Source: Pisaster brevispinus (lineage: Eukaryota > Echinodermata > Asteroidea > Forcipulatida > Asteriidae). From it: DNA of 64,000 nucleotides. Made by a program: the position numbers and the translations under genes. Below, piece after piece: positions 52,301 to 63,984 of this stretch. The notes beneath the pieces are model-generated. The model had not been told where the DNA came from, did not search any database, and saw only the letters and a program-made list of their open reading frames with translations. Position 1 is the first letter of the stretch. Each line of letters begins with the position of its first letter. The DNA lies in contig JAMKCF010000011.1 in the NCBI GenBank assembly GCA_023634235.1, forward strand, positions 4,482,001 through 4,546,000, read 5' to 3'.

Positions 52301-55300
52301 TTTATACTTCAGTTAAGACCTTGAATCATTGCAAAACAAATGGGAAAGGTATGTTTTGTTCTGACATAAACCATAAATACAAAACAGATTAATGCATTTC
52401 CTATGGGACTTTCGTTTTTCGTGAAGTAGGGCCTGGCCTACAGTGGAATTACGTCTCCAACATACATACAAAAATACACCATGCCCTACCAGCATACAGA
52501 TCCCTTACTGAATACACACTAGATTTCTCAGGTGATAACGCGTTGGTTTCTTTGTGCCTTGCCTCGTCAGTCAAAGAGAAGTTATCTCATGATCCAGAGA
52601 GTGAGATTGCAACCATGAGCCTTCGAGTCAGCTTAATGTGCCCCCTTGGCAAGATGCGCATGAGCACGCCGTGTCGCCCAATCACCTGCAACCACCTGCA
52701 GTGTTTTGATGCCGTGCTGTACCTTAAGATGAACGAGAAGAAACCGACGTGGATCTGTCCTGTGTGTGACAGGAAAGCACCCTTTGACTCGCTCATCATT
52801 GACGGGTTTGTAAAAAAAGTCTTGAAGTCGAAACTCTTAGTTCACTTTGGCAAATGAGACACACATGTTTAACAGCACACCCCAATTCAATACGTAAACG
52901 GTTGGATTCAGCTATAGTTTAAATGCATGCCCCTTGGAAATTATCAGTGGTTCTTGGTGTGGCTCATTGCTTACTACTTATCCATTCAACTCAGGCATAT
53001 TTCAATAAGTGTTTTAGTTACAATTTGATGATTTGTTGATGTGGCTTGACTGTTTACCTCATTTCCTAGTGTCTTTGTACCGTATCCTCCAAAATACCTC
53101 ACTCTGTGGTATCACTCGGCTTCCCAATGTTTGGGTTCATTTAGATAAAGATTGGTGTGCTTGGCTCAGTTGATAAGCAATTGTTATCTGGGCTTGCAGT
53201 AACATACAGATGACTTCCTGACTAGGAATCGTTGGCATCAATGAAGAAATCCTTGGTGATCATTGATTGATTGTTTTGGGTTTTTTTTTTTCTCTTTGCA
53301 GCCTATTCATGGAGATCTTGGCACATCATACTCCCAGTCTTGAAATCCAATTCCTTGAAGACGGGTCTTGGCAGCCACTATCCGAGAAGAAACGAAGCTA
53401 CAGCTCCGTGATGAACATCAGTGGTATGTCAGATAGTCAGTTTTTCTGGCACACTGTATAGATGATAAATATTTCATTGGTAGTGGATGTCTTTGAATGC
53501 TGGACACAGTGTATGGAATCTTGCCAACCCAGTAATTGGCAGTATATCATAGTTGCTCAGATTTGTCTTTGAGTTTGAACATACATGTACCAATGGTTAA
53601 TTCGCTCATTTTGAAGTTTGGCTGTTTTAAGGTTAAATTCCATTTAACATGAGGCCCCCAATGAAATTCCCTGTACAAGGTAGCAATAATTTAGTTTTTT
53701 TAAGGATACAGTATCACTGCATGATTTGAGGTTGTGCTTGCAGATGAAGTATATTTATTATTTCTTCAAGAAACATTATACAATTGTTGCACGCTGTGAT
53801 TGGAAAAAATGGCACCCAAGGCTTTGCCTCCAAGGGTGTACAAAACATCATGGACCCCCGTCACAGAGCGTGCAACTATTGTTTTGTTATACCCTGGTAA
53901 TAGATTCCTCTTCTTTGGAGGCGATTTGTTGTCATCTTCCAATATTCTGACGAAAATTGGCAACAGTTAATTAAGCAGAGTGGCCAAAGAATTGTAAACT
54001 GAGCCATGTATTTATTATATAAAACTTCAAAACTCTCAGCTTTTTCTAATATTGTACAAGGTGCTGAATATACCCACGGTGGGGGTGGGCATGATCATGG
54101 TAATGTACCTCGTGGCGTACATCACTCATGTTCCCCCTGAGCCATGTACATGCCTCTTACATGTAGTAGCACATCACCTGATGTGTTCTCGACCAATAAG
54201 AATTCACAATCTATCACCGTGGTATAACAACATGAAAAGAACCATCAACCTTTATTTATTTCATAGCAACAACTTCTTCTCACAGACGAGATTTTTATAC
54301 AGTGTTCCTTCAAGATCTTCCTTTATGATTCTTACAAATGATCAACTCATAATATCTTATTTGAATTTCCACTGTACAGGCGAGGATTTATCGCCAAACA
54401 AGAAGTCCAATGTGGAATGCATCGACTTGACCGTCTCGAGCTCTGAAGACGAAGGGGACGAGACAGAAGAAGAAGTTAGTAGCGATACAGATGAAGAGGA
54501 CGAGCAGCCTGTACCGAGACCTCAACATCGAGCTGCAACGATGAGAGTCACTGAAGACGACGATGATACTGAGCCTAACGTAATCTCTCCATCACCGAAA
54601 TCACCACCACCACTGACAATGGCTAACAAACGGTTGGTATCCCCCTTAAGTCACCCTTCTCCAGTGCTGTCCCCTCTACCACACCAATGTGACACTCCAA
54701 CGGCAGCTATCCTATCTCATTACCGTTGTAGTAGTCCAATACTTGACTCGTTATGTGCATCCCCTGCTCTCGATAGGCCAGCTAGGTCAGCTATTCAGTC
54801 GGCTCGATTGGCCAATAATAGAACAAGAGGTTATAACAACCCTCTCTTCTCCTTTGAGTATTGAGTTAGATTATCAGACATTAACAATTGAGGGTCAGGT
54901 TGGCTAAGTGGTTTCGTTTCCTGCCTTTCATCTCTTGTGTACCCGGATCGAATCCCGCCCCCGGACTGGAGTCTTGCTTGCGAATTGGGTTTTCAGTCCC
55001 TTCTGCCCAATTTTATAGAGCTGCTGAACACAAAAAGTTGCTTACAGAGGTTATCAGCCAAACTGCCATGTCACATGTATAATTTGTGACTGGTATCCTG
55101 CTCATTTCTGCGCAGCAGAAAATTGATAAGCAATATTTTCTGCTTAAGCTTAAGCAGCTCTATGAAATTGGGGTGTGGTTTATGTGGGTTTTCCCAGTTG
55201 AGGATTTCCTCCTATATCTTCATAATTTCCTATTGATTCTGTTCTTGGTGTCTGCGCTGTTTGATGTGTAACAAATATATATATGTATATAATTATTTAA

Positions 55301-58300
55301 GAGTGTTTATCAAACTACTTAGTGCAAAGAGTTCCTAAACTGACATACTTGATATTCGCTGTGCCTTGTGTCGATGCAGATAACTACTGTCTTTTACCTC
55401 AGTATCAAATGAATTGGTCTTTCTTTATGTACCACTCCAAAATTAATAGTTTTGTGAGAAAAGATTAAATAGTGTTAGTTTGACACTTGTAGTTTTTATA
55501 TTTGGTTTGTTTTGAACTACGTAAAGATCATTTTTTGGTTTGAAGCATTGTGTACATTTTTGAGGGTCTATTACTTTTATGTTGGATCCAACTCTGGGTT
55601 GCACTTATAAATAGCAATTTGTTTGATGTGGGCTCAAAACATGTCCAAACATGTCCAGTAAATTGGTAATAGTTTACTATTGGTTTAATAAGAAGAACTG
55701 TTGTTGCTTATCCAGGATTTGGATGTTACAGGCAGAACAAAGTTTCAAAGTAATTTTCCTTGTTTTTACTTGAAAACAAATTTGAAAGATTTTCTTGAAG
55801 TTGAAAGACAAAATACAGAAAAGTTGCATTATCAAAGTAAAGTCTTCAAATGATGTCAAGAAATGTATTGATTTCTGTGTCTTTTTTTCCCCAATCTTAA
55901 TCCTAACAATACAATAACAATACAAAGAATGGTTAATTATGGAAAAAGTTTAATTTCCATCTGAAAAAGCACTGATAATTATTATATGAGCCATCTTCCA
56001 TATTGTCCAATTCTAGGAGAGAAGAAGACTACATCTAAAAACCTCCCAATGTAATAATTGTTGCTTATTGGATTGCTTCATTTAAAATAAGTCTGAATAT
56101 GCACAAAATAACTGACTTTATGTTTTGGCATTTCAAGTTGGATTTCAGTAAAATATGACCCTTCAATTTGACGAAATATTTACGAGGTTGGTTGTATGTG
56201 TGGTTTTTTTTAACTTTCCAAAACCAAAAGGAAAAAATAAATAAATAGAACAAGTTAAAAAAAAATAATAAAAAAATAATAAAATAACAGTGTAAGAACA
56301 TGTATAAATATTTATACTATTGTATACATTGGTACTATATTTATAAATATTTATACATTGGTAGTTTCAAAAATAAGAAAATTGGTAGTTTCAAAAATAA
56401 GAGTTTTTAAGATTGTTGTTGTTGGGTTTTTTTTTTTTTTCATTCCAAATCTTGCTGTGGATCTGAACCTAGCACATCTTACTTTCTAAGCCAGAGTTTT
56501 GCAAGCAAGCCACACAGACCTCCGCTGTCAATAGGGGCCAATTGCTTATCAAGTACAGCCCTGAAGCCACTGGACCATTGCTAATCATGCAATAGTGATC
56601 AATCACTCTGGTCATCTCATGTGGCTTTCCTTGTGGGCAGGTGTTACAACTTACAAGGCTAAGCTTGGCAGTGTGGATTACACTCAGTGAAATTGGATGT
56701 AGGATTATTGTTATGCAAATTGCATTGAGTGAGGAACTAAGGTTGGACCACACACTGTAATTGGATGCAGGAATACATTGTTACGCAAATTTGTTTGAGT
56801 TAGGAACCAATTTTGTTTGTTTAACCCTGTAATTTAACATCTGATTTGACATGTGATTACCATGTAAATTAACATCTGATTTGACATGTGGTTACCACGT
56901 AATTGATCATGTAATTTAACATGTGATTACCATGTGATTACCATGTGAGTACAGTCGACTCTCGTTAATACGAGCTCGGAAGATACGAGACGCCGGTTAA
57001 TATGAGGTATTTCACCGGTCCCGAACTGTCCCATGCGTGTTTCTATGTCTTAAAAAACGGAAGATACGAGCACGGTCGTAACGAGAACACGGATATTACG
57101 AGGTATTTTTGCGGCCCCGTGATGACAAAATGTATTGTTTTTCATACTTTTATAGCGAGATCGGAAAAATATTGTTGCGTAAATAAAAGCTTACCGTTCA
57201 GTCGGCCAAGTTTCTGAAATTACATGCGTTTTGCCAAACTATTTTTCGGATCGGACCGGCTACACGGTTCCGTCCGATCTGAAAATCAAAACATTACGCT
57301 GGTAACTTATGCTTGAATTACTACTTCGCCTACACGTCTAGCGGCTACCAGCGAAAACAACGTTCAGCATAGGCGCTACGCAGTACCGAATCTGTCACAT
57401 CATGGTCACATGAACAGCAAGTTTGACATGACTTTGCTATGATTTTTATTTTCAGTTATACAAAATATTAAATTTCTATGATCATAGTCAACAAAATTGC
57501 ATTTATCATTGATATTTTTGTGTACAGGATGCTCGTAAGAACTGTACTAGGAAGCCAACTGCTCCGTTCTAGCCTAGACACGTGTGTAGTGCATGCACTA
57601 TGACGTTCTGTGTATACAGTACATGTACATGTAAATAGTGCGCTGCGTTTAAGACGAGGTTCGGATGATACGAGGAAAACGGGCCAGTCCGGCGGACCTC
57701 GTATTAACGAGAGTCGACTGTACCATGTAATTTAACATCTGATTTTACATGTGATTTAACATGTCTTTGTGTAGGCCAGAGGACTTTTATTTCTTATAAA
57801 TGCTGCAGTGACATCTGGATATGAGGCATCATTTCCAGGGTGGAATTATTATTATTATTATTTTTCATCTCTAACTTAATCTTACCTGTTACAAATTTTG
57901 GATTTGATCCCCCTACATTGGTAGTCACCAGCGTTTGGAGTACTAACTAGCTTTGATCTTCTGTTACCAGGTACCCCATAGATTACAGCTTACAGCCCCA
58001 ACTGCCAACATCACATCACTCTAGTCTTTTACCCTCTATGGATCTTGGTCAGACAACACATTCTCAAATGCCTCTATTTGGTGATTACAGTTCACCGTAC
58101 CTGTCGATGCCACCGTCAGATTATCCGGGTAAGTCAAGATTTTACTCGTTGCGCTAGTTTTCAAAGTCGTTGACCCTTTTTTTTTTGGCTTTACAATTTG
58201 ACTTGGTAATCAATGGGAACCATTCACAAGATGTATATTTCATGGCATCATGGCAGGCCGCCATTTTGTGGTTAACAGTTTACATGTAATATGGTTTGCA

Positions 58301-59811
58301 GTGTTACGAAGCGAGGCAAGATATTTGCTTTACATAGCTGTTGATCACTTTGAATAAGGTTAATGGATGTGCAGAACCAATTGGTAAGGTTGAAAATATC
58401 AATGTTTACAGAATCACACATAATTTACATGGTGTACAGATGGTCATGGTGAAAACTTCCCTTGAAATAGTTTAGCCTGAAATGCAATAGTTTTTGAGAA
58501 GTGAGTAAAACAATTACTTTTGATCTAGCATTTCCGAAGTTCAGTGAAAATAGTGATGGTTTTTTTTTTCTTCACTGTTTTCTTTTGGCTCTGATAACCA
58601 TTTTGAGCTTAAACATTCACAGGTTTGTTATTTCATGTTTATGCTGGGTCAGACAAAATGCAGATACTGGTCGTTGACAATTTACTGATATTAGCTACGT
58701 GCTTGAAATGCCATGTGATAATATTTGTGATGGTAAGGTTATATTTTGCTTTGTAATCATCATGTTTCTTAGATAGAATCTCTTAGATATAGAAACCTCT
58801 GTCACTAATGTCCACCTCCACAGAGCTGGTTAGCACAGACAAGTTTGGCTTACTAGAATTACGTTACCAGATTTAATACTACTGTTTCTTGTGACTTGGT
58901 TTATAATATAAGTTGTTTTTAAAAATTTATTTTTGTATTGTCAGCAGGAATGGATCTGTACTCTTTACTTCACAGCGATCCACAGGTAATTACACAATCT
59001 TCTTACTACTTTCAGTAGACCTTTGTAATTTGGGGGAAAAGCTATCTAAAGAATGTACAAGAATGTGTTCTGGCATCCATTGAGAGGACATTTTGATAGT
59101 TTGATTCCAGAGCCTGTTCACCTTGTTGGCTGGACCCATTGGCTTGATCCATGATGTTCTTGGGCAGCCTCTGGGTCTTGACCATCCATGTGCTAGGGGG
59201 ATGCTGTCTCATATACATTTTTGATTACCTAATTACTGAGTAGATTGGAATGCTTAGCCTGATGCTAAGCATATTTCGTTCTGCTATTACAGTTCTAAAT
59301 CTATCAAACTTTGGAGAAAACAAAAGAATAGATTATAAATGATTTAAGTAAAAGAGATTGATCATAGAGAAAGTAACATTGATCAGCAGTTAGGTTTAGC
59401 ATTTGTGCATGATTTATGATTTATGATTTATAGTTTACAATTAAATAAGAGTAAACAATTTATTATTACATGTATGATAGTTTCATTACACTAATGTTGC
59501 AATTAAACAATGAATGTTTAATTACTGTTTGTTCAACAGAGTGTGATGTTTGTTATTGATAATTGTTTTGAACTGAGATTGAAATTAAAAGTATCACTAA
59601 ACAGTTAAGTTACATTTATTTTGTGTGTCTACGGTTACAGTCCCAATATACGCCACATCTCTATTTTGACCACCTCGCTGCCTCCAGCAACAGCATCCGC
59701 AGTGCCAGCAGCATCAGCACAACAAACAGCAACAGCAGCGGCACCAGCAGAACAGCCAGCAATGGTAGCGCCAGCGGCTACAACCTCGCTGATGTCATTG
59801 CGCTCGATTGA
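25940..59811 (+). CDS. PIAS: PIAS, SUMO E3 ligase (protein inhibitor of activated STAT), 12 exons
   Basis: Nuclear SUMO E3 ligase and transcription co-regulator. The protein starts [12 protein letters not shown] domain follows at about 11-45 with the LXXLL motif LQVLL. The PINIT region carries RPVNIT (usually RPINIT). The SP-RING at about 318-368 has zinc ligands C332?, C337, H339, C342, C360 and C363. The SUMO-interacting motif [14 protein letters not shown] comes next, then a Ser-rich tail ending NLADVIALD, like vertebrate PIAS (DIISLD). Length 674 aa (human PIAS1 651). Exons: 25940-25963, 31934-32360, 40803-40911, 43061-43151, 51044-51178, 51642-51747, 52571-52805, 53302-53423, 54380-54785, 57971-58128, 58945-58985, 59641-59811. 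The end of exon 9 is the least certain: 54785 is chosen because its GTCAGC donor gives the phase needed by exon 10. Vertebrates have four paralogues; only one PIAS is seen here. Confidence 0.93.
26200..26582 (+). mobile_element. Retroposon 3' end with A30 tail
   Basis: gttaaataaag is followed at once by thirty A (26552-26581), the pattern of a reverse-transcribed polyadenylated RNA. The preceding 300 bp are not recognised. The palindromic gtatacgtataatcgtatacgta lies just before the tail. Confidence 0.5.
28854..28952. mobile_element. 99-bp mini inverted-repeat element
   Basis: TACCTCTGTGGTATG (28854-28868) is exactly reversed and complemented at 28938-28952. The interior of about 70 bp has no open frame. 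Confidence 0.7.
30268..30675. repeat. TATCGATA-rich block
   Basis: Many overlapping cgatat / atatcg / tcgatat units on both strands, dense at both ends (30268-30420 and 30596-30675) with a plainer middle. This suggests the decayed subterminal repeats of a DNA transposon. Confidence 0.6.
32361..40802 (+). other. PIAS intron 2
   Basis: 8.4 kb without supported coding. It contains a (CT)n microsatellite (about 34347-34374), a C11 run (33975-33985), a fragment of the fold-back family (34563-34736) and the TTAACCCTAACC-bounded element at 39055-39698. The longest frame (38507-38896, - strand) has no splice context or recognisable motif. Confidence 0.65.
39055..39698. mobile_element. TTAA-bounded element with telomere-like ends and tgcaaca repeats
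   Basis: TTAACCCTAACCA at 39055 is matched in reverse by TGGTTAGGGTTAA ending at 39698. Inside, a unit of about 145 bp starting at ccctaacc is present twice (39059 and 39203), and both arms are rich in tgcaaca / tgttgca. Confidence 0.55.
42134..42427 (+). mobile_element. piggyBac-like MITE, copy B
   Basis: TTAA (42134-42137 and 42424-42427) flanks CACGTTGACTGCC and GGCAGTCAACGTG. It is co-linear with the reverse complement of the copy at 21533-21822 over its length, with small gaps. It lies in PIAS intron 3. Confidence 0.85.
45922..46244 (-). CDS. Terminal exon of an unrecognised nested gene
   Basis: On the - strand ttttgatttgtag precedes the exon. The frame runs 106 codons to TAA (45922-45924), and AATAAA (45915-45920 on the + strand as TTTATT) follows directly. 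The peptide includes [20 protein letters not shown] and [20 protein letters not shown] and looks like a soluble helical protein. Its entry phase (2 bases complete a codon) fits the exit phase of the exon at 49760-49895. I do not recognise the family. Confidence 0.55.
49760..49895 (-). CDS. Internal exon of the same nested gene
   Basis: Bounded on the - strand by acceptor ttttttttctacag and donor GTGTAG. The exon is 136 bases, enters in phase 0 and leaves with one base over, encoding [20 protein letters not shown] followed by a stretch containing [11 protein letters not shown]. Joining to 45922-46244 gives an open 152-residue C-terminal segment. A possible upstream exon lies near 50150-50240 (containing [13 protein letters not shown]), but its borders are not resolved. 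The start of the gene was not found. The alternative is a decayed gene copy. Confidence 0.55.
54888..54985 (+). mobile_element. tRNA-derived SINE head
   Basis: A box tggctaagtgg (54901-54911) and B box ggatcgaatcc (54945-54955) are spaced as in a tRNA. The sequence then runs into a fold-back element (55001-55178). No cloverleaf 3' half is present, so it is not a tRNA gene. Confidence 0.6.
55001..55178. mobile_element. Fold-back element, 'gctctatgaaattggg' family
   Basis: ccaattttatagagctgctg at the left pairs with agcagctctatgaaattggg at the right. It has the family's internal ctgcgcagcagaaaatt motifs and lies in PIAS intron 9, just after the SINE head. Confidence 0.7.
56830..57770 (+). repeat. 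Degenerate aacatgtgattaccatgt repeat array
   Basis: Units built on catgtaatttaacatctgatttgacatgtgattac repeat on both sides of the transposon at 56952-57720, which split the array. Confidence 0.7.
56952..57720 (+). mobile_element. pogo/Tigger-like non-autonomous DNA transposon
   Basis: Terminal repeats CAGTCGACTCTCGTTAATAC and its reverse complement at the right end are flanked by TA on both sides. Subterminal copies of gatacgag, taacgag and attacgagg recur inward, as in Tigger-type ends. At 769 bp it lacks a transposase; a 71-codon frame at 57002-57217 is incidental. Confidence 0.85.
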
Positions 59812-59973
59812 CGTCTTGACCCCAGTCCAGCCGAAAGCACACTACAAAGAGCGGCCGGGCCGGGGAGCTACGTAGCATACACCAGTAGTAGTCGACAACA
59901 TCAATCCTATTACTACAACCCTCAGAGCTACCTTAACAGTTACACCAATAACTATCTATCGGAACTGAGGTAG
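59812..59973 (+). other. In-frame open extension after the PIAS stop
   Basis: After TGA (59809-59811) the same frame stays open for 53 codons to TAG (59971-59973). It would encode a Ser/Tyr/Asn/Gln-rich tail (for example QHQSYYYNPQSYLNSYTNNY) that resembles the low-complexity PIAS C-terminus more than a UTR. Confidence 0.45.
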
Positions 59974-62900
59974 TACCTGATTTCTACATGTCTAGTTTTA
60001 TGTGTATGTTTTTTTCTAGTTGTACCATGTGGTTCTGTATGGTAAGATATTGCTGGGACGTACGTAGCATTATAAATTGGTTCCCTCTGTGACGATGAGT
60101 GTCGGGGGAGTACAACGTGACTGATTGTGGAGGACTACATACTGTGAATATATGCTTTATTGTATAAAACCAAAGGACTCAATTCAAACAAAACACCTGT
60201 TTAATTGGGTGGCTTACATTTAATAAACATAAAGAGATTTATACATATAGATAAGCCTGACAAACTATCAGTGTCCCAATTTGTAAAATTTAAGTCAAGT
60301 TGATTTCCTTCAGCCAAGATCGGATGAGTTATTATAATGAAAAGGACAGCTATCAATACAAACAGGCAGAACATTTTCAAGAACAAAGTTGGAAATTGTT
60401 CACATTGTCTGATGGTTGTTGTAATATAGCACTGGAGGATTGACAAATCATCCGTTTCAGATGCTACATTCATTTATTGTTTGACAATGCACCCCCAACC
60501 CAGTGGTATGGAGCTGTTGTACGTACCATTGCACTGCTGAACAAGCTTGTGTGTTCTTGGATGGGGGATTGATTTGGACATCGTAGGACCATGACTGTTC
60601 ATTAATTCTGGTTTGGGTGAGAACTTGTCTGAGATATTTCAGGATAAGTCTTCAAAATGTCAGAAGGAGAGACCAAGATCAACAAAGCCCTTGATTGTCT
60701 TTGTGTATCATCCTCAAATATTCTCCAATGTAATAAACGCAAAGACCACCAGGAACCACCAGGCATCAAGAATCAAGAGGAACATTAGAGATTCTTGGTA
60801 AATACCTAACAGTATGGTAAAATGTCTTCAGAATGTCTGAGATGTCACTCAGTATGATGCTTGATGATCTACTTCATTCAAGCAGAGTTGGAATAATGTG
60901 GAAAGTATTTGTTTCATGTTTCTATTGTGCGTTTATGTTTTAATCATGCTCCAAGTTAATACAAAGCTTAAGGAAGAAGAGGGAACCAGTTATATTATGT
61001 AAAGATTGTAATCATTGTTGACGATTACCATGCAGTCATTAGCACTAAGCAGTCTTCCCCCGTCAGCATTAGTGTAAGATTCATGTTGGAAATCATTAAA
61101 CCAAAGAGACGTTAAAAAGAAAAGGATAATAAATCATTTAAATGTACTTTTCTCTCTCTAAAATAATGTGTTGAGCTCAATCAGTGACCTTGGGGAAGGT
61201 CAAATGCTGGCACATCCTTGGTTGCCTGTTTAGCACATCCTGTATGTGCTCAGGTTCAATCTCATAATACCACCAAGTACAACTAAGTATTTGTATTGCT
61301 CAGCAGAAATGGGTTACCAACCAAAGTACAGTTTGGTTAAAAGTTGGTTAAACTGTGGTTCTCGGTTAAAAGTTTGCTGTGCAGATAATTATTGTCGGCA
61401 ACAGTTTACGCTTAGTAACTTCATGAAATTGGGCCTGTGTACCTACCATAATGGAACCACCTCTTCCATGGCATAATTCTAGGAGTTCATTTTGCTGTAA
61501 GGATCGTCAAGAAATTCTCCTCTAAACCAAACTTAGAGAGTACAATACATCCATGGTGCCTCATCAAAAGCCGTTTTGCCCACTGGGATCTATTTCATAG
61601 AGGTGCTTAACACATTCAAATTTGGCTGAGCAGAATCTGGTTACCAATCGAAATGCTAATGAGGTTAATAAATCTTTGTTAGTGGTTGCCTGAGAAAATA
61701 GAATTCGCTGTTGCAAACTGCTTACCAACCAAAAGGACCTATGGTATAAATGCAAAAAAAATAGTTAATGTCCTGACGTTTTGACCCGAGCAGAGTCAAT
61801 TTGTGAAGAAGGATTTTCTGTAAAGCATCTCTTTGAAATAAATGGGCTAACCTTACTTTAAAAAGAATACAGTTTCTTTGGCTAAAGGGTAAGAAATGAT
61901 TTTTTTTTTAAATTTAAGTTTTAAAATGATTTTATGTAATAAATTGTGTTTGATGGTTAACGACTAGCTGTAACTGTTTGTTTCATTGTCACAGTTAGTG
62001 ATAAGCACTCTCGAGTATTTAAATACAGAATAGATGGTGTAGCATTGTCATTTTCATTTCAACATGGAAGTATGATAATTTAGTATTTAGCCTGTGTTTG
62101 AAATCAGAAATGCTTGATATGTTTGTAGTTGATGCCTACGCAATCAAGCTTAACAAACTTGCTTCACAAGATAGCATTACTTGGTGAAATATATCACAAA
62201 GTATAAATAGTCAGCACCATTTTGTCTGAGGCTGCGTGAATGCTTCTAGTTTGATAACATTGCCGGGTAAAGTTGCTATAAAACTGATACAAGTCTAGTG
62301 TTCAGTTAATACTGGTGTTGATGTAGACAAACTTTATTCTTTACAATCCCTACCTGTGGGACCTTTGTTGCCAGTCATTTCATTCTCCAGCTGAAAACAT
62401 TGGAACCAAACCAGGGCTGGATGAAAATAGACTGGTCCTTTTTCAAAATATAATTATGGGAAGATGACACCGATGGTTACAAAGCTGTTACAGTGTTAAA
62501 CTACTTATTGACTGGATGTTTAGTCATGTTAATAGTATGGCTAATCTTATAACTAGGTAATCAACCCAACTGCTCTGTTCTGTACATGTTGGATATGAAA
62601 ATACGTCTTACTGGAAAGAACTGCAAACTTTCACAGTGGTCAAGATCAGAAGTTTATTGAAGGTATTACACAGGATTGGGAGAGCTGACAAAATAGTCTC
62701 CGACAGAGTTCATGTTTTGTGTGATCAACCATATACATGAAATAAGAAAACCTGTAAAAAAATTGGCTTGATCCGTCGTGCGAGTCAGTAGAAAGTAATG
62801 GAAACCCATGCACAATTTTGAGCATGTAAACATTATTGTCCTAAATTTGGGTTGTAACAACCGAAATCAGCTTTGCGTAAAAAAAAAAAAAGTTTTCAGA

Positions 62901-63984
62901 TACAGTTTTCTTTAATATGACTTCATTTCAGATGGAAATATTTCTCATTAAAAAAAAATGGTTTTAGTATGAACTTCATAATCAGTAAGCTTTCAGGCCA
63001 AAATTAAATGTTTTTATCCTACAGCAGTCCTGTTAAATACCTTTACATACATTGATAGCCCTAACTTGACTTTAGTTGTGACAGTTCTGTTGATTGATTT
63101 GAGAGAACTGTCTTCTGTATGGACTCGCTTTGTCTCAACAGGTGAAGTTTGTGGTTATTTATTTATACTAACGCATGCTTTCATTCTACAGAGGTACCTT
63201 CCTAGCAATGTTTAACTCACAAAGCATCACAGTGTAGCCAGCCTCAGACTGTGTACCAAAGCGCATTTAACCTGTCTTAAAGCAAAACTTATTTATGAAA
63301 ATTTATAACTTGGTATTTATAAACGGAGTATTTTTAATGGAGAGTCTCCTATCTTGGCACTCTTCTTCTTGTACAAAGTGTAGCTATATGCCTTGGTGTA
63401 CATTTGAAGGTGTTTGTTGTTTTTTAAACCTTGATGTTGACTGTTCCACTGTTGTTGTGAAATTTGTGTTTTTTTTATATGATTGTTACTTAGATAGATT
63501 GACATTAATCTCAATTAGTTTCGTCTTGGGGGCTTGTGCTCAATTCAGGAAAAAACATAAATTTTCTCTTCTTTTTAGATGCCAACTCAAAACATATGGC
63601 AAAAATTAAAAGACTCTGCAAAAAATAGAGATTGTGTTTCAGTTGTTCTTAATCTTCGTAGCAATTGACATATTTTACGTACATGAAATTGGGATTGTAG
63701 GTTTTTCTAAAATGCACCTTCTGTGTAATATATAAAGAGTTCAAAGTTATATCTTAAGGAGAACGTTTTAAAAATGTTAAAGGCATATTCTTGAATTCTT
63801 TTTAAGCTGACTAGGCATGAGTTTGTATTAGGGTGGTTTTTATGAGATGAATCGCTTTTAATTTGTTCTAAATGAATTGTTATGAGTTTCTGAAATCTTA
63901 TAAAATCCAATGTTATTCTGTTGTATTTTTCTTTCTATAGTTGCAAATTTGAGTTGTATTGTCATCGTCAATCTTGTGAATAAA
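59974..63984 (+). other. PIAS 3' UTR (probable)
   Basis: About 4 kb after the stop without a gene. It contains fragments of the fold-back family (61300-61440 and 61586-61742), a diverged copy of the accaaactgaggctgg family (62380-62470) and several AATAAA-like motifs. The last, AATAAA at 63979-63984, lies at the window edge. A true end upstream, or further introns in the UTR (tttcattctacag near 63191), cannot be excluded. Confidence 0.45.
63979..63984 (+). terminator. Candidate distal PIAS polyadenylation signal
   Basis: AATAAA near the window end. Earlier candidates occur in the UTR, for example around 61939. Confidence 0.35.

Noticed and set aside
54052..54864. 270-codon open frame on the + strand
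   Set aside because: Only the part from 54380 is exon; the upstream part is intron 8 that happens to be open, begins with TTG and has no PIAS similarity.
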